NCBI RefSeq assembly: GCF_035271045.1
Contig: NZ_DATESC010000017.1
Span: forward strand, 1-64,000
Source of the DNA: Marinospirillum sp035271045
Lineage (GTDB): Bacteria > Pseudomonadota > Gammaproteobacteria > Pseudomonadales > Halomonadaceae
DNA: 64,000 nt
Direction: 5' to 3'
Part shown: positions 45,242 to 54,987 of the stretch, in pieces
How the letters are laid out: the number at the start of each line of letters is the position of its first letter
Position numbering within the stretch: the stretch's first letter is position 1
Notes under the pieces: generated by a model
Seen by the model: the letters and a program-made list of their open reading frames with translations, nothing else
What the model was told of the DNA's origin: nothing
Database searches by the model: none
Translations under genes and position numbers: made by a program

Positions 45242-46048
45242 TCAATCACCCATGCTAATGCTTGGGCCTGCTGTTTCAACTAAGCTATCTACTTTATCGC
45301 TAATTTTAGCTGCAATCTTGGCAAAAATAGCCGCAGCAGTGCCTGTAGGTTCGCTGATGACTAACGGTTGACCTAAATCCATTTGTTTACGAATATTCAA
45401 TAAAAGTGGCAACTGACCTAGTAAATCGGTTTGGTATTCTTCAGCAATCCTTTCACCACCACCTTCGCCAAAAATCGGTTCACTATGACCACAGCTAGAG
45501 CAGGTGTGCAGGCTCATGTTTTCTACCACACCTAACACCGGCACTTTTACCTGACGAAACATTTCAATACCGCGCTTGGCATCTAAAAGGGCGATATCTT
45601 GTGGCGTAGTAACAATAACAGCACCAGTAACTTTTACTTTTTGTGCCATGGTTAATTGAATATCACCCGTGCCTGGCGGCATATCAATAAATAGGTAATC
45701 TAAATCTTGCCAACGGGTTTGATTAAGTAGCTGTTGAAACGCACCAGCAGCCATAGGGCCGCGCCAAATCATCGGGGTTTTAGCATCCACTAAAAATGCC
45801 ATCGACATAATTTGAATGCCGTGGGCAATGATAGGATCAAAACTTTTGCCATCATCCGAGTCAGGTTTACTACCAGCAGGCACAGCAAACATTTGCGCTT
45901 GGCTAGGGCCATAGATATCAGCATCTAAAACACCCACGCGCTTACCTGTTGCTGCCATTGCCATAGCAAGGTTTGCTGTTACAGTCGATTTACCAACGCC
46001 ACCTTTACCTGAAGCAACGGCAATAATATGCTTTACACCATCGGTCAT
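45242..46048 (-). CDS. mrp: Mrp/ApbC iron-sulphur cluster carrier P-loop ATPase
   Basis: A 268-residue protein with the deviant Walker A motif SGKGGVGKST near the start, DADIYGPSQ and a CSSCG cysteine pair in the second half that can hold a transferable Fe-S cluster. It lacks the N-terminal DUF59 domain of longer homologues. The ATG at 46048, with GAGGAG upstream, is the start. It faces tRNA-Ala and is divergent from the MetX-like gene. Confidence 0.92.
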   Translation of the reverse strand: MTDGVKHIIAVASGKGGVGKSTVTANLAMAMAATGKRVGVLDADIYGPSQAQMFAVPAGSKPDSDDGKSFDPIIAHGIQIMSMAFLVDAKTPMIWRGPMAAGAFQQLLNQTRWQDLDYLFIDMPPGTGDIQLTMAQKVKVTGAVIVTTPQDIALLDAKRGIEMFRQVKVPVLGVVENMSLHTCSSCGHSEPIFGEGGGERIAEEYQTDLLGQLPLLLNIRKQMDLGQPLVISEPTGTAAAIFAKIAAKISDKVDSLVETAGPSISMGD

Positions 46049-46132
46049 TTTATACTCCTCACAAGGTTTATAAAACACATCTTAGTCTTGTTTATTGGCT
46101 AGGGCAAAGGACTTACTAGAAGGATATTTCTT

Positions 46133-47242
46133 ATGCTGGTTGAAAAAAAACACTATAAATTGCAGGGCTTTACCACCACTAATGGGCAATTCATTCCAGA
46201 AGTAAATATAGGTTGGGAAAGCTGGGGCAAACTAAATGCCCAGCGTGATAACGCTATTCTGGTTACTCATTATTTTTCAGGCTCTAGCCATGCAGCTGGG
46301 CGTTACCAAGAAGATGACCTGCTTGCAGGCTATTGGGATAGCATTATTGGCCCTGGCAAGCCTTTGGATACTGATAAATACTTTATTATTAGTAGCGATA
46401 CTTTGGTTAACCAAGAACCCTTCAACCCTAGGGTGATTACCACTGGCCCTGCCACGACTAACCCTGAAACGGGCAAACCTTGGGGATTAGATTTTCCCGT
46501 GGTGACTATTCGTGACTTTGTAGAAGTGCAGCGGTCTTTATTGCTTTTTTTAGGGATTGAAGAACTTCATGCTGTTATTGGCCCTTCGATGGGTTCGCTG
46601 CAAGCCTTAGAGTGGTCTATAGCCTACCCAGAAGCGGTTAAGCGCATGATTTCAGTGATAGGTATGGGTGAGGCTGATGCGTGGAGTTGCTTAGGCTTAC
46701 AGCAGTGGGCAGAACCGATTCTCAACGACCCTTTATGGCGTGAAGGTAATTATTATAACGCTGCAGCGCCGGTTGCCGGTGTGCAGCAAACGCTAATGCA
46801 AATAACCCTTGCTGCTATGTCACCGGCAATTATTAACAAAACCTTTCACAAGCATTACCCTTTGGAAGAAGCACCTTCAAACTTTGTTCAGCAAAACTTT
46901 CGTATGGTGGACTATTTTAAAGCCCAAAGCTTGGCACAAACAAAATACGCCGATGCTAACCATCTCTTGTATTTAATTCGTGCTAATCAATTATTTATTG
47001 CTGGGCAGGGTAAAACACTAACCGAAGGGCTACAGAAAATTCAGGCCAAGTGTTTGTTCTTACCTGCCACTAATGATTTATTATTAAGGCCAGCCTTAGC
47101 GCAAAAAATTCACCAAGCGCTATTAAGTTTAGGTAAAATAAGCCGTTATGCTGAAATTGAGGGTGATTGGGGCCATTTAGATGGCCTTAACTCCATTACC
47201 AGCCAGGCCGAAACACTTAGGCAATTTATTAATCAAGATTAG
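46133..47242 (+). CDS. MetX-like alpha/beta hydrolase (homoserine O-acyltransferase family)
   Basis: A 369-residue protein of the MetX fold. The nucleophile elbow is GPSMGSLQALEW, and the late acid and His of the triad lie in LPATNDLLL and GDWGHLDGL. True MetX enzymes usually have G-G-S-L/M-G-G at the elbow, whereas here the residues before and after the Ser differ. A separate esterase-like branch of the MetX family exists, and this protein may belong there. The substrate is thus uncertain. No methionine genes are next to it. Confidence 0.75.
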   Translation: MLVEKKHYKLQGFTTTNGQFIPEVNIGWESWGKLNAQRDNAILVTHYFSGSSHAAGRYQEDDLLAGYWDSIIGPGKPLDTDKYFIISSDTLVNQEPFNPRVITTGPATTNPETGKPWGLDFPVVTIRDFVEVQRSLLLFLGIEELHAVIGPSMGSLQALEWSIAYPEAVKRMISVIGMGEADAWSCLGLQQWAEPILNDPLWREGNYYNAAAPVAGVQQTLMQITLAAMSPAIINKTFHKHYPLEEAPSNFVQQNFRMVDYFKAQSLAQTKYADANHLLYLIRANQLFIAGQGKTLTEGLQKIQAKCLFLPATNDLLLRPALAQKIHQALLSLGKISRYAEIEGDWGHLDGLNSITSQAETLRQFINQD

Positions 47243-47254
47243 AGTTAAACAACG

Positions 47255-48031
47255 ATGCTTGCTTCAGAAATTGATTGGGAAAAAGCTAAAGGTGCGGTGT
47301 GGCGAGTTCATGCTAAGCGCCTAAAGCCAATTATAGATTTTTCAGCCTTCCCCTTAGAAAGGCTGCTAGGTATTGAGCGTCAAAAAGCCGCTTTGGTACA
47401 AAATACCGAACAATTTATAGCCGGTGAAGCCTGTAATCATGTGCTGTTATGGGGTAGCCGTGGTACAGGCAAAAGCTCATTAATTCGCGCACTTTTAAAC
47501 GAATATTATGCATCAGGATTAAGGGTAATAGAAATTCCAAGAGAAAATCTAAGCTGGCTACCTGAAATTTCTGATGAGCTGCGTTTATTACCTTATCGTT
47601 TTATTATCTTTTGTGATGATTTAAGCTTTGAAAGCGGCGAAAGTGGCTATAAAGGCTTAAAAAGCATTATGGAAGGCTCGTTAGAAACACCACCAGAAAA
47701 CATTCGTGTTTACGCTACCAGTAACCGCCGTCACCTAGTGCCGGAGTATCAGAGTGATAACCAACAGGCAAGCGTGGGTTCACGCGGTGAATTGCATTTA
47801 AGCGACAGCGTAGAAGAACGTATTTCTTTAGCCGATAGGTTTGGTTTAAGCCTTTCATTTTATTCAGGTAACCTAGACGATTACCTTACTTTAGTTGAAA
47901 GTTATTTTGCAGGTTATCAAGGTGATTGGCAGGCGTTAATGCAAGAAGCACGGCAGTTTGCACAAGCTCGTGCTTCTTATAGCGGACGTACCGCCCAACA
48001 GTTTTTTAACTTTAAAGGTAAGTTAAACTAA
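47255..48031 (+). CDS. DUF815 family ATP-binding protein
   Basis: A 258-residue AAA-type ATPase with Walker A WGSRGTGKSSL, a Walker B-like FIIFCDDLSFE and the YATSNRRHLVPE segment found in DUF815 proteins. Function unknown. It starts 12 bases after the MetX-like gene, so the two probably form an operon. A strong hairpin follows the stop. Confidence 0.85.
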   Translation: MLASEIDWEKAKGAVWRVHAKRLKPIIDFSAFPLERLLGIERQKAALVQNTEQFIAGEACNHVLLWGSRGTGKSSLIRALLNEYYASGLRVIEIPRENLSWLPEISDELRLLPYRFIIFCDDLSFESGESGYKGLKSIMEGSLETPPENIRVYATSNRRHLVPEYQSDNQQASVGSRGELHLSDSVEERISLADRFGLSLSFYSGNLDDYLTLVESYFAGYQGDWQALMQEARQFAQARASYSGRTAQQFFNFKGKLN

Positions 48032-48058
48032 ATTTAACCAGCAAGCCTTAACAAACAA

Positions 48059-48104
48059 CCCTACCAACTCATTGTTTCTAGCTAGTTGGTAGGGCATTGT
48101 TTTT
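48059..48104. terminator. Bidirectional terminator between DUF815 gene and dctM
   Basis: Arms CCCTACCAACT and AGTTGGTAGGG (11 bp, perfect) with a 14-base loop between converging genes; the plus side ends in a short T-run (ttttt). Confidence 0.85.
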
Positions 48105-49410
48105 AGGTGGTTGAATAACCTAAATATTCAGGCAACCAAAGTGCAATTTGCGGGAAAAACATAACCAACAACAAAGCACTGAACATAGTCAGCATAAATA
48201 GCATTGCCCAACCAAAGGTTTGCTCTAATCGTATATTAGCAACTTTAGTCGTCACCATTAGGTTAATAGCGACAGGTGGCGTGAACTGGCCTATAGCAAT
48301 ATTCATCGCCAATAAAATACCAAACCAAACAGGGTTCCATTCAAAGTGATTAATTAAAGGCACTAGAATGGGCGTTAAAATTAAGTAGATAGAAATAGCA
48401 TCCAACAGCATACCTGCCAGCAAAACCAGTAACATAACTAAAAAAAGCAGCGTTAAAGAATTATCTGAAATAGAAAGTATGACATCAGCTAAGCGCGTAA
48501 AAGTGCCTAAGGTAGTACCCGCCCAAGCAAAAATACCGGCTAAAGCAATAATAATCAGCACTATGCCTGAAATTTTAACAGCCTCATTAAATAGCTCAAA
48601 TAAGCTAGAAAAAGTTAACTGCTTATAAATTAAGGTGCCAATAATTAAGCCATAGGTTACTGCTACTACTGCGGCTTCAGTGGGTGTAAATAAACCAGAT
48701 CGTAAACCACCTAAAATAATAACCGGGGCTAATAATGCGGGAATGGCTTTTATAAAGCTTTTTTTAATCGAAGGACGCTCTGCATCAGCAGATGTATCGG
48801 GCGCTTCCCAACCATTCCTTTTCGATAAAAAATAAGCAGGCACCAATAAAGATGCACCGGCTAATAAGCCTGGAAATAAACCCGCTGCAAATAGCGCACG
48901 TAAATCTAAGCCAGGCAACATCACTGAGTACAAAATAAGTGCGATAGAAGGTGGAATTAGTATCGCAGTTGATGAAGCAGCAGCAATTAACGAGGCCGAA
49001 AATGGCTTTGGATAGCCCGCTTTAGTCATGCTTGGTAACATAACCATAGCAACAGCGGCTGCATCGGCAGGACCAGACCCACTCATACCACCCATAATTA
49101 AGCAGACTAAAACAGCCACCAATGTTAAGCCACCATACCTGCGTCCAATTAATGATTGTGCCAAATTAACTAAGCTTGCTGCGACACCTGCCCGTTCAAA
49201 TATAAGCCCCGTTAAAATAAATAACGGAATAGCAATCAGTGGGTATTTAGCAACGCTGTTATAAGTATTGGTGCCTAAAGTTGCCAGCATATCGGGGGAC
49301 AATCCTGTTACTATGCCTGCTGCACCACCCAAACCTAACGCAAAAGCCACTGGCATACCTAAGAATAAACAGGCACCAAAAATGACTAACATCCATAAAT
49401 CAGGACTCAT
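48103..49410 (-). CDS. dctM: TRAP transporter large permease (DctM)
   Basis: A 435-residue protein with about a dozen hydrophobic helices and the DctM family features GMPVAFALGLGGA near the start and GQFTPPVAINLMV near the end. It forms the channel of a tripartite ATP-independent periplasmic transporter for carboxylates or similar acids. It overlaps dctQ by four bases. Confidence 0.95.
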   Translation of the reverse strand: MSPDLWMLVIFGACLFLGMPVAFALGLGGAAGIVTGLSPDMLATLGTNTYNSVAKYPLIAIPLFILTGLIFERAGVAASLVNLAQSLIGRRYGGLTLVAVLVCLIMGGMSGSGPADAAAVAMVMLPSMTKAGYPKPFSASLIAAASSTAILIPPSIALILYSVMLPGLDLRALFAAGLFPGLLAGASLLVPAYFLSKRNGWEAPDTSADAERPSIKKSFIKAIPALLAPVIILGGLRSGLFTPTEAAVVAVTYGLIIGTLIYKQLTFSSLFELFNEAVKISGIVLIIIALAGIFAWAGTTLGTFTRLADVILSISDNSLTLLFLVMLLVLLAGMLLDAISIYLILTPILVPLINHFEWNPVWFGILLAMNIAIGQFTPPVAINLMVTTKVANIRLEQTFGWAMLFMLTMFSALLLVMFFPQIALWLPEYLGYSTT

Positions 49411-49892
49411 TGCTGTTCCTCTATTGGATTATCACCCTGCTGTAAACGGCTAAACAAATTTTGTGTACTGCGAAAAATAATGGCACTCGCCAGTAGCGGC
49501 AGCCAAATTAAGTAAATCCAAGTGGGATAACCCAATCCTGGTGACGTCGATTCCCACATAAATTCTTCATACGTTAGTAAGCCGCCATACCAAACAATTA
49601 AGCTAAGCACGATAATACTGCCCAACCATTGCATAACATAAGCGATACGGCGACCGATTAAACCTAAGTATTTTTCTAATAAAGTAACGCGAATATGCTC
49701 GTTAGTTTTTGCAGCAACAGCAGCACCAGCGAAAGCAAGTATGACCATTAAAAAGACTGAAAACTCTTCAGTAAAGGCAAAAGAAGCATTCGTTGTATAA
49801 CGTACTAAAACGTTAGCTAAACTAATAATACAAATAGTGGCTAAGGCAATAATTCCTAGCCAAGATTCAAGTGAGATACGAGGTTTTGACAT
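49407..49892 (-). CDS. dctQ: TRAP transporter small permease (DctQ)
   Basis: A 161-residue membrane protein with four helices and the DctQ motif ANVLVRYTTNASFAFTEEFSVFL near the N-terminus (an inward-facing helix with acidic residues). It joins DctM and docks the binding protein DctP. The gene lies between dctP and dctM, in operon order. Confidence 0.93.
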   Translation of the reverse strand: MSKPRISLESWLGIIALATICIISLANVLVRYTTNASFAFTEEFSVFLMVILAFAGAAVAAKTNEHIRVTLLEKYLGLIGRRIAYVMQWLGSIIVLSLIVWYGGLLTYEEFMWESTSPGLGYPTWIYLIWLPLLASAIIFRSTQNLFSRLQQGDNPIEEQQ

Positions 49893-49992
49893 GATTTATT
49901 TATAGCCAATAATGTAAAACTCAAGATTAAGTATGAACATTTAAAACTTAACCTTGAGTTAGGTTTTTTGATTGTTGAATAGCCGTTATTAA

Positions 49993-50997
49993 CTAACGAT
50001 TGTTAATGGCTGTTTGTGCGGCATCTACTAATTTCTTACCAATTTTTGGTGTCCATTTTTCATAAACACTTTTAGTGGCAGCAACAAAAGCTTGGTGCTG
50101 CTCAGGCGTAAGTTCAGTGACTTCTACGCCACGGTCACGAATGGATTGCAGGGTTGCATCTAACTCAGCACGTGATTTAGCAATTTCCCACTGACCCGCA
50201 TCATAAGCGGCTTGCTTTAATAGCTTTTGATCTGCAGCAGATAAACTCGACCAAACACGCTTACTGGCACCAAAAATTAGCGGGTCATTCATATAATGCC
50301 AAAGCGTTAAGTATTTTTGATTAGCCCGGTCAGCACGCGCAACATCAAATACGGCTAAGGGGTTTTCTTGGCCATCAACAGCACCCGTTGTTAATGCGGG
50401 CAGCGCATCGGTCCAGCTCATTTGTGTTGGATTAGCACCCAATGCATTAAAAGTATCTAAAAATAGCGGTGAACCAACTACACGAACCTTTAACCCTTTG
50501 AAATCAGCGGGTTGGTTTAAAACGCCTCGCGAGTTAGATAACTCACGAAAACCATTTTCACCCCAAGCCAAAGGCACAACACCGCGTTTTTCAATGGCAT
50601 CAAAAACCATTTGACCCGCTTTACCTTGTGTAATTGCATCAACAGCAGCGTTATCAGGCATCAAAAAAGGTAGCGAGAAAAGATTAGCTTCTGGTACTTG
50701 GGTCGACCAATTAATTGTAGAGCCAACCGCCATATCAATTAAACCACTACGCATAGCAGAAAACTCACGGGTTTGGTCACCCGATACCAATTGTGCGTTA
50801 GGGTAAACTTTTAACGTAATACGACCGTTTGAACGCTCTTCTACCAACTCAGCCCATTTAGCGGCTGCTTGCCCCCAAGGAAAGGCATCCGATAAAACAG
50901 TAGAAACCGAAAGTTCACGGGTTTCTTGTGCAAAAACAGGCGCAGCACCCAAGCTTAAACAAGCGGCACTCAGTACCAGCCATTTCTTGATGTTCAT
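49993..50997 (-). CDS. dctP: TRAP transporter solute-binding protein (DctP)
   Basis: A 334-residue periplasmic protein with an N-terminal signal peptide cut after AAPVFA, then STVLSDAFPWGQAA and the mid-protein RVVGSPLFLDTFNALGANPTQM stretch typical of DctP. The conserved Arg in KVRVVGSP binds the substrate carboxylate. The substrate is unknown. It is the first gene of dctPQM. Confidence 0.93.
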   Translation of the reverse strand: MNIKKWLVLSAACLSLGAAPVFAQETRELSVSTVLSDAFPWGQAAAKWAELVEERSNGRITLKVYPNAQLVSGDQTREFSAMRSGLIDMAVGSTINWSTQVPEANLFSLPFLMPDNAAVDAITQGKAGQMVFDAIEKRGVVPLAWGENGFRELSNSRGVLNQPADFKGLKVRVVGSPLFLDTFNALGANPTQMSWTDALPALTTGAVDGQENPLAVFDVARADRANQKYLTLWHYMNDPLIFGASKRVWSSLSAADQKLLKQAAYDAGQWEIAKSRAELDATLQSIRDRGVEVTELTPEQHQAFVAATKSVYEKWTPKIGKKLVDAAQTAINNR

Positions 50998-51130
50998 TAC
51001 TCACTCCAACGTTGTTTTTTTAGGCGAACGATATTAGCAGAATTCAAGGCTAGGATTGTGTTTAAATTGAATTTTTGCCTAGGCCTCTAGCCTTGCACAC
51101 CTAACCTAATGGATTGCACTTGATTGCTAA

Positions 51131-52141
51131 ATACAGGAATCAATACACGACATTACTCAACTTGCTGATCTTATAAAAAAGACACTACAAAAACCTGTTA
51201 TTATTGATAATAAACAAGTGGCATTAAGCCCATCCATTGGCATAGCACTTTTCCCTACTGACGGCTTTGAAGCAGATGTGCTACTAACCAATGCACAAAC
51301 GGCTTTAAATGAAGCAAAAAATACTGGCCGAGATACTTTTTGTTTTTTTGATCATAAAATGAGTGATGAGGCACGTAAGCTACTCAATTTAGAGCAAGCT
51401 TTGCGCTCAGCCATTGGCGATGGTGGTTTAAGTCTGCATTATCAACCTAAAGTTTACTTAGCCAATCAAGAAATCTGTGGTTTAGAAGCTTTAATACGCT
51501 GGCAACACCCTAAACTAGGCTCATTATCGCCTGCCATTTTTATTCCTTTAGCCGAAGAATCTGGGTTAATTATAGAAATAGGTGCTTGGGTTGCAGAAGA
51601 AGCGTGCCGAGCGCTAGCCCGTTGGCGTGATGCTGGTTTAAGCTTACCTAGAGTCGCTATTAACGTTGCAGTGCAACAACTAGAACAAGAAGAATTCCCA
51701 GACTGGTTAGAAGCTTTAGTGCTACGTTATAACCTAAGCCTTGATAATATTGAACTAGAAGTTACTGAAACCGGCTTAATACATAATGAACGGGGTATGC
51801 TGCAAACTTTAAATGCATTGGATAAGAAAGGATTTCGCATTGCTTTAGATGATTTTGGTACAGGTTATTCAAGCCTTTCTTACCTACGAAAACTGCCCCT
51901 TTCTACTTTAAAAATAGACCGTTCTTTTGTAATGGATATGAGCTATGACAACATTAGTCATAGCATAGTACAAACCATTATTCAGCTAGCACAAAATTTA
52001 AACTTAGATTTAGTTGCTGAAGGCATTGAAGAAGAAGAGCAAGGCCAAAAATTGCTGGCAATGGGTTGCCAACACGCACAAGGCTTTTTATATTACAAAC
52101 CACTGCCCGAATCAGAGTTAATAAAATTACTACGGCCTTAA
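51131..52141 (+). pseudogene. 5'-truncated GGDEF-EAL protein with an intact EAL domain
   Basis: Codons 51131-51350 read as the C-terminal half of a GGDEF domain (ADLIKKTLQKP, then SIGIALFPTDG). The half with the GGDEF motif is missing and an in-frame TAA lies at 51128. A GTG at 51218 could start a 307-residue product. The EAL domain is complete: GLEALIRW, INVAVQQL, LEVTETG, DDFGTGYSSL, LKIDRSFV, AEGIE and QGFLYYKP keep all expected catalytic residues, so phosphodiesterase activity on c-di-GMP is possible if the product is made. Confidence 0.75.
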
Positions 52142-52168
52142 TCTAAAGAAAAAATATTATCTATTTCT

Positions 52169-52204
52169 AAAGTGCCACTAAAATAAATTAGTGGCACTTT
52201 TATT
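52169..52204. terminator. Bidirectional terminator between EAL gene and yghU
   Basis: Arms AAAGTGCCACTAA and TTAGTGGCACTTT (13 bp, perfect) with a six-base loop between converging genes, flanked by A and T runs on both sides. Confidence 0.9.
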
Positions 52205-52209
52205 TTAAA

Positions 52210-53058
52210 CTAGATTATTTTATCAATATCACTAGCAGAATGGCGTTCTGCTAATTGATTTTTTTCTTCGCCCCACACACGGTTAACGCTACGACCCCTT
52301 TGTACAGCCGTTCTATTACGAATAAGCTTTGCCCAACGCTGTACATTTTTATAGCTTTTAGTGTCTAAAAATTCAGCGGCTTCGTAAATATCGTTATTAA
52401 CCAAAGCACCATACCAAGGCCAAATTGCCATATCAGCAATGGTATAGTCTTCACCGGCTATGTAGGTATTGTCGGCTAATTGGCGGTCTAAAACATCTAA
52501 CTGGCGTTTAACTTCCATAGCAAAGCGGTTAATCGGGTATTCATATTTTTCTGGTGCGTAGGCATAAAAATGCCCAAAACCACCCCCTAAAGTTGGGCCA
52601 GCCCCCATTTGCCAGAATAACCAGTTTAGGCATTCTGTGCGTTTAGCTAAATCTTTAGGAATAAAAGCATCAAATTTTTCTGCTAAATATAAGAGAATAG
52701 AACCCGATTCAAAAACTCGCAGCGGTGGATTAACACTGTTATCAATAAGTGCAGGAATTTTTGAGTTAGGGTTAATTTCTACAAAACCGCTAGAAAACTG
52801 ATTGCCTTCGCCAATACGAATTAAATGCGCGTTATATTCAGCACCAGTAATGCCTTTAGCTAACAACTCTTCTAGCATAATGGTTACTTTCACACCGTTA
52901 GGTGTGCCTAACGAATAAAGCTGTAAAGAATGCTCACCTACAGGCAATATTTTTTCGTGCGTTGCACCGGCAACAGGTCGGTTGATATTGGCAAATTGCC
53001 CACCATTACTTGCATCCCAAACCCACACTTTAGGCGGCGTATAACTTAAATCACTCAT
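52210..53058 (-). CDS. yghU: Glutathione-dependent disulphide-bond oxidoreductase
   Basis: About 282 residues of the GST superfamily. The N-terminal stretch YTPPKVWVWDASNGGQFANI and LYSLGTPNGVKV (a TPNG site in place of a catalytic Ser/Cys) match YghU, which binds two glutathiones and reduces organic peroxides and disulphides. The C-terminal half is the all-helical GST domain. The ATG at 53058, with GGAG nine bases upstream, is preferred over 53073. It overlaps or abuts the DUF3095 gene. Confidence 0.93.
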   Translation of the reverse strand: MSDLSYTPPKVWVWDASNGGQFANINRPVAGATHEKILPVGEHSLQLYSLGTPNGVKVTIMLEELLAKGITGAEYNAHLIRIGEGNQFSSGFVEINPNSKIPALIDNSVNPPLRVFESGSILLYLAEKFDAFIPKDLAKRTECLNWLFWQMGAGPTLGGGFGHFYAYAPEKYEYPINRFAMEVKRQLDVLDRQLADNTYIAGEDYTIADMAIWPWYGALVNNDIYEAAEFLDTKSYKNVQRWAKLIRNRTAVQRGRSVNRVWGEEKNQLAERHSASDIDKII

Positions 53059-53072
53059 GGTATTCTTCTCCA

Positions 53073-54269
53073 TTATTGCTTTAGTTTTAATTTTAGCTTT
53101 AACGATTTAGCTGCAAGGGCATAACCGCCATCGCAACCATCAACAAAATGAATGTGTTTTACACCCACTTGGCTAATTAAACAGGTTAACTGCGCTGCTG
53201 TGCTAATGTGTAAACCATAAAGCAATTGACCGGCTTGTTCTTGATTTTTTAACCAGCTCTCAAATTCAGCCAGTGGGATTTTTTTGGCTGCAAACACCGA
53301 GCGAAAAGTATCATCTAATTTACGATAATCACTATTTAATAAGGTTGCTTCTTTATAGCTACCCCAATTAATTTTGCCTAAGCGAACATTTAGTTTCATT
53401 AAAATAGCGCCCAGCAGATTTTGTAAACGCAACGCCCATACTTTAAAGAACAAAGCGTTAATTTTTAATGAAAAAGATTGGTGTTTAGAAGAGAAAATTT
53501 TAGCTTTAGCTTCTCCCATTAAATAACTTTCACCATACATAAGCTGCAAGCCATCTAAACTAAGCGGCTGTTGTTGTTCATCGTTACCAAAATACTGCTG
53601 CATTTTTTCAACTAGCTGTTGATATAAAGCCAATTGTGCTTCTGTGCCTGGATTTAATGCTTGCACCAAAAGACTAACCGTCACTTCTTGTGGACTAGCA
53701 ATTGTATTCCAACGGCATTGAAATCCAGTTAAATCAGCTTTCGCTTCACCATCGGCTTGATGAATATGCCATTGAGTATTTTTTTTAATTTGTTTTTCTG
53801 CTTCATTTAAACCACCACCAATAAAAATGGCTTGATATAAACTTTTACTTTTTACATAACGTGCGATCAAAATGGATGCTTTTGGTTTAATCGCTTGGTA
53901 AGGCAGCAAAGCCGCTCTTAGTTCTAAATTAAAACTTTCTGCTGCAAATTTGATACAACCTCGCAAAGCCGTTTTTGCTGCTTCGACGCATTGAGGTGGA
54001 ATGCAAAAAGTTGCACCATCACCACCAAATACATAAGGAATAACAGTAGGATTTACTGCATTTAAAATAGCCGCCACCGTACAACCACCTAAACTATTGA
54101 TGTCTCGGTAACGGCCTTTTTCAATGGCTGTAGTAGAGTCTTTAATGTCAGTGACAATCACCCACCAGTCATTGGGTAATTCTTGGTAGCTAGTCGATTT
54201 AAAAACCTCTTTAAAATCATAAACTTGATTAAGGTTGACATAAAAATTGTGACTATTATTTTTTAACAT
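53073..54269 (-). CDS. DUF3095 family protein, cyclase-like N-terminal domain
   Basis: A 398-residue protein matching DUF3095 in its first half: FYVNLNQVYDFKEV, then WWVIVTDIKDSTTAIEKGRY and FGGDGATFCIPP. The T-DI-x-x-ST and GGDGATF segments resemble the metal-binding and substrate strands of class III nucleotide cyclases, but activity has not been shown in what I know. The C-terminal part (about residue 300 on) contains an FESWLKNQEQAG segment and ends in a Lys/Leu repeat. It is upstream of yghU in the same direction and probably shares its promoter. Confidence 0.75.
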   Translation of the reverse strand: MLKNNSHNFYVNLNQVYDFKEVFKSTSYQELPNDWWVIVTDIKDSTTAIEKGRYRDINSLGGCTVAAILNAVNPTVIPYVFGGDGATFCIPPQCVEAAKTALRGCIKFAAESFNLELRAALLPYQAIKPKASILIARYVKSKSLYQAIFIGGGLNEAEKQIKKNTQWHIHQADGEAKADLTGFQCRWNTIASPQEVTVSLLVQALNPGTEAQLALYQQLVEKMQQYFGNDEQQQPLSLDGLQLMYGESYLMGEAKAKIFSSKHQSFSLKINALFFKVWALRLQNLLGAILMKLNVRLGKINWGSYKEATLLNSDYRKLDDTFRSVFAAKKIPLAEFESWLKNQEQAGQLLYGLHISTAAQLTCLISQVGVKHIHFVDGCDGGYALAAKSLKLKLKLKQ

Positions 54270-54420
54270 TTAAATTAGATAATCATTTCAGTTAATTGAG
54301 TAACAAACCTTAACATAAATTTCTGGACGTTTAGACATTTCTACAGGACAATCAAGCTATTATTAGCTAACTTTTTAAACCCTGTTTATTTAAAAAACCA
54401 CTCAATTCGTGCCTAACCTT

Positions 54421-54987
54421 ATGAAACGTATCTTAATCTGCTTAACGTTATTACTGCTTAACCCTATCAGCCCTGTTAGCACTAGGACTTGGGCTGAACC
54501 TTCTGTTTGCCCAGCCTTGTTAGACTCTAATCAGCGTGAATTGAACGCTACACAATCGTTTGATTTGTGCCAATTTGCTGGGCAGCCTTTATTAATTGTT
54601 AATACCGCAAGCCATTGTGGTTTTACAGCGCAATTTAAGGGTTTAGAAGCTTTACAGCAGCAGTACGCAGCGCGTGGTTTGATAATACTAGGGTTTCCTT
54701 CAAATGATTTTAAGCAAGAAGAAAAAGAAGAAAGTAAAACGGCTGAAGTGTGCTTTATTAATTATGGTGTCACCTTTTTAATGTTTTCAACCAGCTCCGT
54801 TGCTAAAGGTAAATTAAACCCTGTTTTTAAAGCGTTAGAAGCAATGGGTGCGCCTTTACCCCGTTGGAATTTTCATAAGTATTTAATTAATGTTGACGGT
54901 GAACTGGTTGGAACATTTGGCAGTAAAACTGAACCTGAGTCTGCTGAAATGAAACAAATAATCGAAAAGCTACTCCAACAACCTTAA
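54421..54987 (+). CDS. Exported glutathione-peroxidase-like protein
   Basis: About 188 residues with an N-terminal signal peptide (ILICLTLLLLNPISPVS). The thioredoxin-fold core has the peroxidase site ASHCGFTAQFKGLEAL with cysteine in place of selenocysteine and a PRWNFHKYLI with the catalytic Trp/Asn. The usual GFPCNQFGGQE is changed to GFPSNDFKQEE, so the second conserved Cys and Gln are absent. The ATG at 54421 is preferred over a GTG at 54409. It is convergent with yigZ, overlapping it by 18 bases. Confidence 0.85.
   Translation: MKRILICLTLLLLNPISPVSTRTWAEPSVCPALLDSNQRELNATQSFDLCQFAGQPLLIVNTASHCGFTAQFKGLEALQQQYAARGLIILGFPSNDFKQEEKEESKTAEVCFINYGVTFLMFSTSSVAKGKLNPVFKALEAMGAPLPRWNFHKYLINVDGELVGTFGSKTEPESAEMKQIIEKLLQQP

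Noticed and set aside
49905..49975. Short hairpin between dctP and dctQ
   Set aside because: The AACCT/AGGTT stem is only five base pairs and AT-flanked, too weak to call a terminator or processing site.
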